From: Bacillota bacterium
GTDB lineage: Bacteria; Bacillota; Sulfobacillia; Symbiobacteriales; ZC4RG38
Assembly (NCBI GenBank): GCA_003242505.1
Contig: QGUP01000185.1
Coordinates: 1-5,019, forward strand
Length of the DNA: 5,019 nt
Direction of reading: 5' to 3'
Shown: positions 4,562-5,019 of the stretch, piece by piece
Layout: every line of letters starts with the position of its first letter
Numbering within the stretch: position 1 is the first letter of the stretch
Translations under genes and position numbers: made by a program
The notes under the pieces: model-generated
Databases searched by the model: none
Told to the model about the DNA's origin: nothing
Seen by the model: only the letters and a program-made list of their open reading frames with translations

Positions 4562-5019
4562 GTTCCAGATAGCGGCTCACCAGGGCCGGAGCCAGCTGGC
4601 CAGGGGGCACATCCAGAACCACCGCCCCCGCCCGGCTGAGCCCGGCCCGGATCTCTTCCCGGGCGGCCAGGACCTCCAGGGCCGCGGCTTTCCGGTACGC
4701 TCCGGCGGCATCCTCCGGCAGCGACCGGGCGATGGCCACCAGGGCCGGGTCCACCTGGGAGACCACCAGCACCAGGTGGTGCCGGGCCAGGACCGCCACC
4801 TGCCGGGCCAGTTCCCGGGCGGTGGCGGGGTCCGCGAGGTCGGTCAGCAGGACCACCAGGCTCCGCCGGCGGAGCCGGGTCCGGAGGTAGGCCGCGGCGC
4901 CGGCGTAGTCCGGCTGCAGGGGCTGGGGCTCGAGGTTGTAGGTGGCGGCCAGCAACCGGGCCACCGCGGCCCGGCCGGGCCGGGGCGGCAGGTACCCCCC
5001 GGGCTCGGCCCCCACCAGG
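4539..5019 (-). CDS. DUF58 (COG1721) protein, C-terminal part only
   Basis: About 160 residues are visible, cut by the right edge; full DUF58 proteins of this type are usually 380-450 residues, so the N-terminal membrane segments are outside. The GTG at 5013-5015 is most likely an internal Val, because the frame stays open to the edge and the protein clearly lacks its N-terminal domain. The visible part is the von Willebrand A-like half. LPPRPGRAAVARLLAATYNL is followed by PDYAGAAAYLRTRLRRRSL, the strand-loop VVLLTDLADP, HHLVLVVSQVDP, AYRKAAALEVLAAREE and the hallmark ending LDVPPGQLAPALVSRYLELKAR. DUF58 proteins are typically encoded next to a MoxR AAA ATPase and are thought to help it remodel client proteins; the biochemistry is poorly defined. 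MoxR is expected upstream, beyond base 5019. The gene converges on the SpoIIM-like gene and shares 23 bases with it. Confidence 0.93.
   Translation of the reverse strand, partial: LVGAEPGGYLPPRPGRAAVARLLAATYNLEPQPLQPDYAGAAAYLRTRLRRRSLVVLLTDLADPATARELARQVAVLARHHLVLVVSQVDPALVAIARSLPEDAAGAYRKAAALEVLAAREEIRAGLSRAGAVVLDVPPGQLAPALVSRYLELKARNRV

Noticed and set aside
5013..5015. GTG as the start codon of the DUF58 gene
   Set aside because: The frame is open to the edge and more than half of the usual protein is missing upstream, so this is an internal Val codon.
1282..5019. Sigma-54 (-24/-12) promoters near rpoN or the cluster
   Set aside because: A visual scan for TGGCAC-N5-TTGC-type sites gave no convincing match; CGGCAC near 1443 lacks the TTGC partner. 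A position-weight-matrix scan would be needed to exclude weak sites.
1..5019. tRNA, rRNA, CRISPR or insertion sequence
   Set aside because: No cloverleaf-like sequence, regularly spaced repeats, transposase frame or terminal repeats with target duplications were seen.

Overview
The window is very GC-rich (about 70% by eye, not computed). Its genes use G/C-ending codons and Shine-Dalgarno sites such as AAAGGAGG, with GTG starts for two genes. Together with a sigma-54 gene and an intrinsic terminator ending in six T, this fits a high-GC Bacillota lineage (Symbiobacterium/Thermaerobacter/Limnochorda-like). The taxon is an inference and is not proven here.

Layout. (1) 1-1281, + strand: the 3' part of rpoN, encoding RNA polymerase sigma-54. 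The true start lies off the left edge. (2) 1282-1456: a short gap between convergent genes, with two small hairpins and minor repeats. (3) 1457-2377, - strand: a complete LysR-type transcriptional regulator. (4) 2378-2705: a 328-base region without a convincing protein gene, and the most interesting part of the window. It holds a perfect TATAAT for the lysR gene, a dyad of the form AGGCT-N11-AGCCT that matches the LysR T-N11-A box, an overlapping outward-facing -10, and about 20 bases further a strong + strand intrinsic terminator. No + strand gene is present for that terminator to serve, so the simplest reading is a divergent small RNA of about 80 nt, in the style of GcvA/gcvB or OxyR/oxyS. 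(5) 2706-3494, - strand: an RDD-family membrane protein. (6) 3518-4561, + strand: a SpoIIM-like (DUF95) multi-pass membrane protein. (7) 4539-5019, - strand: the C-terminal part of a DUF58 (COG1721) protein, cut by the right edge.

The last three belong to a widespread conserved neighbourhood (RDD, SpoIIM-like, DUF58 and a MoxR-type AAA ATPase, often with DUF4129/DUF4350). It is thought to act in envelope-linked complex maturation, but its biochemical role is not settled. Here the genes alternate strands: RDD and SpoIIM diverge from a 23-base gap whose single palindrome carries both ribosome binding sites, while SpoIIM and DUF58 converge and overlap by 23 bases. A MoxR gene would be expected just beyond the right edge, upstream of DUF58, but it cannot be seen. 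Nothing in the window ties the LysR regulator or sigma-54 functionally to this cluster.
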